A stretch of DNA of 6,580 nucleotides from Candidatus Symbiothrix sp. (GTDB lineage: Bacteria; Bacteroidota; Bacteroidia; Bacteroidales; Azobacteroidaceae). This document shows positions 5,663 to 6,580 of the stretch, piece after piece. Made by a program: the position numbers and the translations under genes. Under the pieces are notes generated by a model. It was not told where the DNA came from, searched no databases, and saw nothing but the letters and a program-made list of their open reading frames with translations. The stretch covers positions 1 to 6,580 of the forward strand of contig JAISWY010000172.1 in NCBI GenBank assembly GCA_031270925.1. The letters run 5' to 3'. Position 1 is the first letter of the stretch. Each line of letters starts with the position of its first letter.

Positions 5663-6580
5663 TTAAAAACTCGTGTCGATTTTTTTTGATTTTTTCCAAA
5701 GCGCCATACGGATTACAGACCGTAAGGCCAATAACAATATCAGCGGCACAAAAGCCGGATCGCAATATTGCGGTATTACGAGAAGACCTGCCGACATGAC
5801 AATCAATGCCGCTAAATTCAACGTATGATAATATGCAGCCAAACGGTCGAAACGTTTGATTCCCGACAAAACCGCAGCTAATAGATGCAGTGGGTGCAAC
5901 CATAAAATCCACCAACTCGGCGAAGAAAACCATTGTATTGCCATAAACTGAATATAAAACAGATACAATCCACCGATTCCGGCTACACCGAATAATAGTG
6001 CATCTATCCACCGCAAGGGGCGTTTGTGTTTCCATTCTATTCCGCTCACTATTAGTACGATCGCCAACAACAGCCATCCGCAAAGCAAAGGCGTAAAAAA
6101 AGGCGCAGTTACGTTTTTCTCGACCGGCGATACAAGATAATGACTGCCGGCAATCAAGGGATGAACATCTTCCGGGCTGTTTACAACATTGGCCGAAAGC
6201 AAACCCTTCTCTAAATTGCGGGGAAGGAAAAAGCTTTCACGGTAAGTAATCGGGCGATCGGTCGTTCTTCCCAGTGATATATTCAATAAAAACCGCGACC
6301 AGGGATGAATTTGGAGACATTGATTACAAAAACTCCGGTAAGTTTCGTCGGCGTCTTCTTTAGCCCAACAGATTGTTCCGGCCGTATTTTCTTCGAGCAA
6401 GCGTAGCGGGAGCGCGGTACAATTATGGCTTAAAATATTATAATACGAATTTTTTCCGTTCGATTGCGCCGCTTTTAAGAGCGATTGCCACAGCGATTCT
6501 TTTTCTTCCTGTGAAAAATTCAATACTAATTCGTTGAGAGAGCGTTCTGAATTTACATATTCCGTGTTTATTTCGGAGTA
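5663..6580 (-). CDS. Lnb-family (DUF4105) membrane protein, putative lipoprotein N-acyltransferase, 3' part
   Basis: The frame is open to the right edge, so the true start is outside; 305 residues are visible, and the TTG at 6523-6521 lies in mid-domain. Taking the first visible residue as 1, ~1-125 are the end of a DUF4105 periplasmic domain: SERSLNELVLNFSQEE, then NILSHNCTALPLRLLEE (48-64) with the family's Asn-Cys (Cys54, codon 6421-6419), HPWSRFLLNISLGRTTDRPIT (92-112) and ESFFLPRNL (115-123). About four or five hydrophobic helices follow (roughly 162-181, 191-211, 219-239, 254-271, 274-291), then a Lys-rich end. The family includes Lnb, reported as the enzyme that N-acylates lipoproteins in Bacteroides, which lack E. 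coli-type Lnt. Cys54 as the catalytic thiol is inference. The family is larger than this one activity, so an Lnb paralogue with another role is possible. The 33-nt gap suggests co-transcription with the 383-residue gene. Confidence 0.88.
   Translation of the reverse strand, partial: YSEINTEYVNSERSLNELVLNFSQEEKESLWQSLLKAAQSNGKNSYYNILSHNCTALPLRLLEENTAGTICWAKEDADETYRSFCNQCLQIHPWSRFLLNISLGRTTDRPITYRESFFLPRNLEKGLLSANVVNSPEDVHPLIAGSHYLVSPVEKNVTAPFFTPLLCGWLLLAIVLIVSGIEWKHKRPLRWIDALLFGVAGIGGLYLFYIQFMAIQWFSSPSWWILWLHPLHLLAAVLSGIKRFDRLAAYYHTLNLAALIVMSAGLLVIPQYCDPAFVPLILLLALRSVIRMALWKKSKKIDTSF

Noticed and set aside
5643..6083. Minus-strand 146-codon frame
   Set aside because: It overlaps the Lnb-family gene in another frame; the Lnb frame has conserved motifs and membrane helices, while this one has none.
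6521..6523. TTG as the start of the Lnb-family gene
   Set aside because: The frame stays open for 19 more codons to the window edge, and those residues (SERSLNELV) continue the DUF4105 pattern, so the real start is outside.

Overview
The window reads as a piece of a Bacteroidota genome, most likely Bacteroidales. All five recognisable genes lie on the minus strand, so transcription runs right to left. The assignment rests on several points: a DUF4105/Lnb-type membrane protein typical of the phylum, a C-terminal tail resembling type IX secretion (T9SS) type A sorting domains, GLUG-repeat and Bacteroidetes-style leucine-rich surface proteins, a secreted family 2 glycosidase of the kind seen in glycan-degrading Bacteroidales, and AT-rich leaders mostly without Shine-Dalgarno sites.

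In order of transcription: (1) 6580-5663, the 3' part of an Lnb/DUF4105 protein, a periplasmic domain with an Asn-Cys motif followed by a multi-helix membrane domain; its start lies off the right edge. (2) 5629-4478, a 383-residue secreted protein with a short leucine-rich segment, an Ig-like segment and a T9SS-type tail, starting 33 nt after gene 1. A strong hairpin plus T-run terminator follows it at 4463-4416. (3) 4365-1384, a 993-residue secreted modular protein whose first ~280 residues are paralogous to gene 2, followed by an InlB-B-repeat-like domain, six GLUG repeats, a further beta-rich region and a degenerate sorting-like tail. (4) 1378-1106, a 90-residue protein with a signal peptide, an acidic Pro/Thr linker, a PVGES motif, one membrane helix and a basic end. 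(5) 1109 to the left edge, the first 369 codons of a secreted glycoside hydrolase family 2 enzyme, whose ATG overlaps the stop of gene 4 as ATGA.

The terminator divides the window into two likely transcription units: Lnb gene plus gene 2, and genes 3-4-5, which are packed with gaps of 5 nt and -4 nt. The second unit joins an adhesin-like surface protein, a small membrane-tagged protein and a secreted glycosidase, which suggests a cell-envelope or glycan-related role; this is inference. There is no SusC/SusD pair, RNA gene, CRISPR array or insertion sequence in view. No stretch over 300 bases lacks a gene; the only gaps are 1379-1383, 4366-4477 and 5630-5662.
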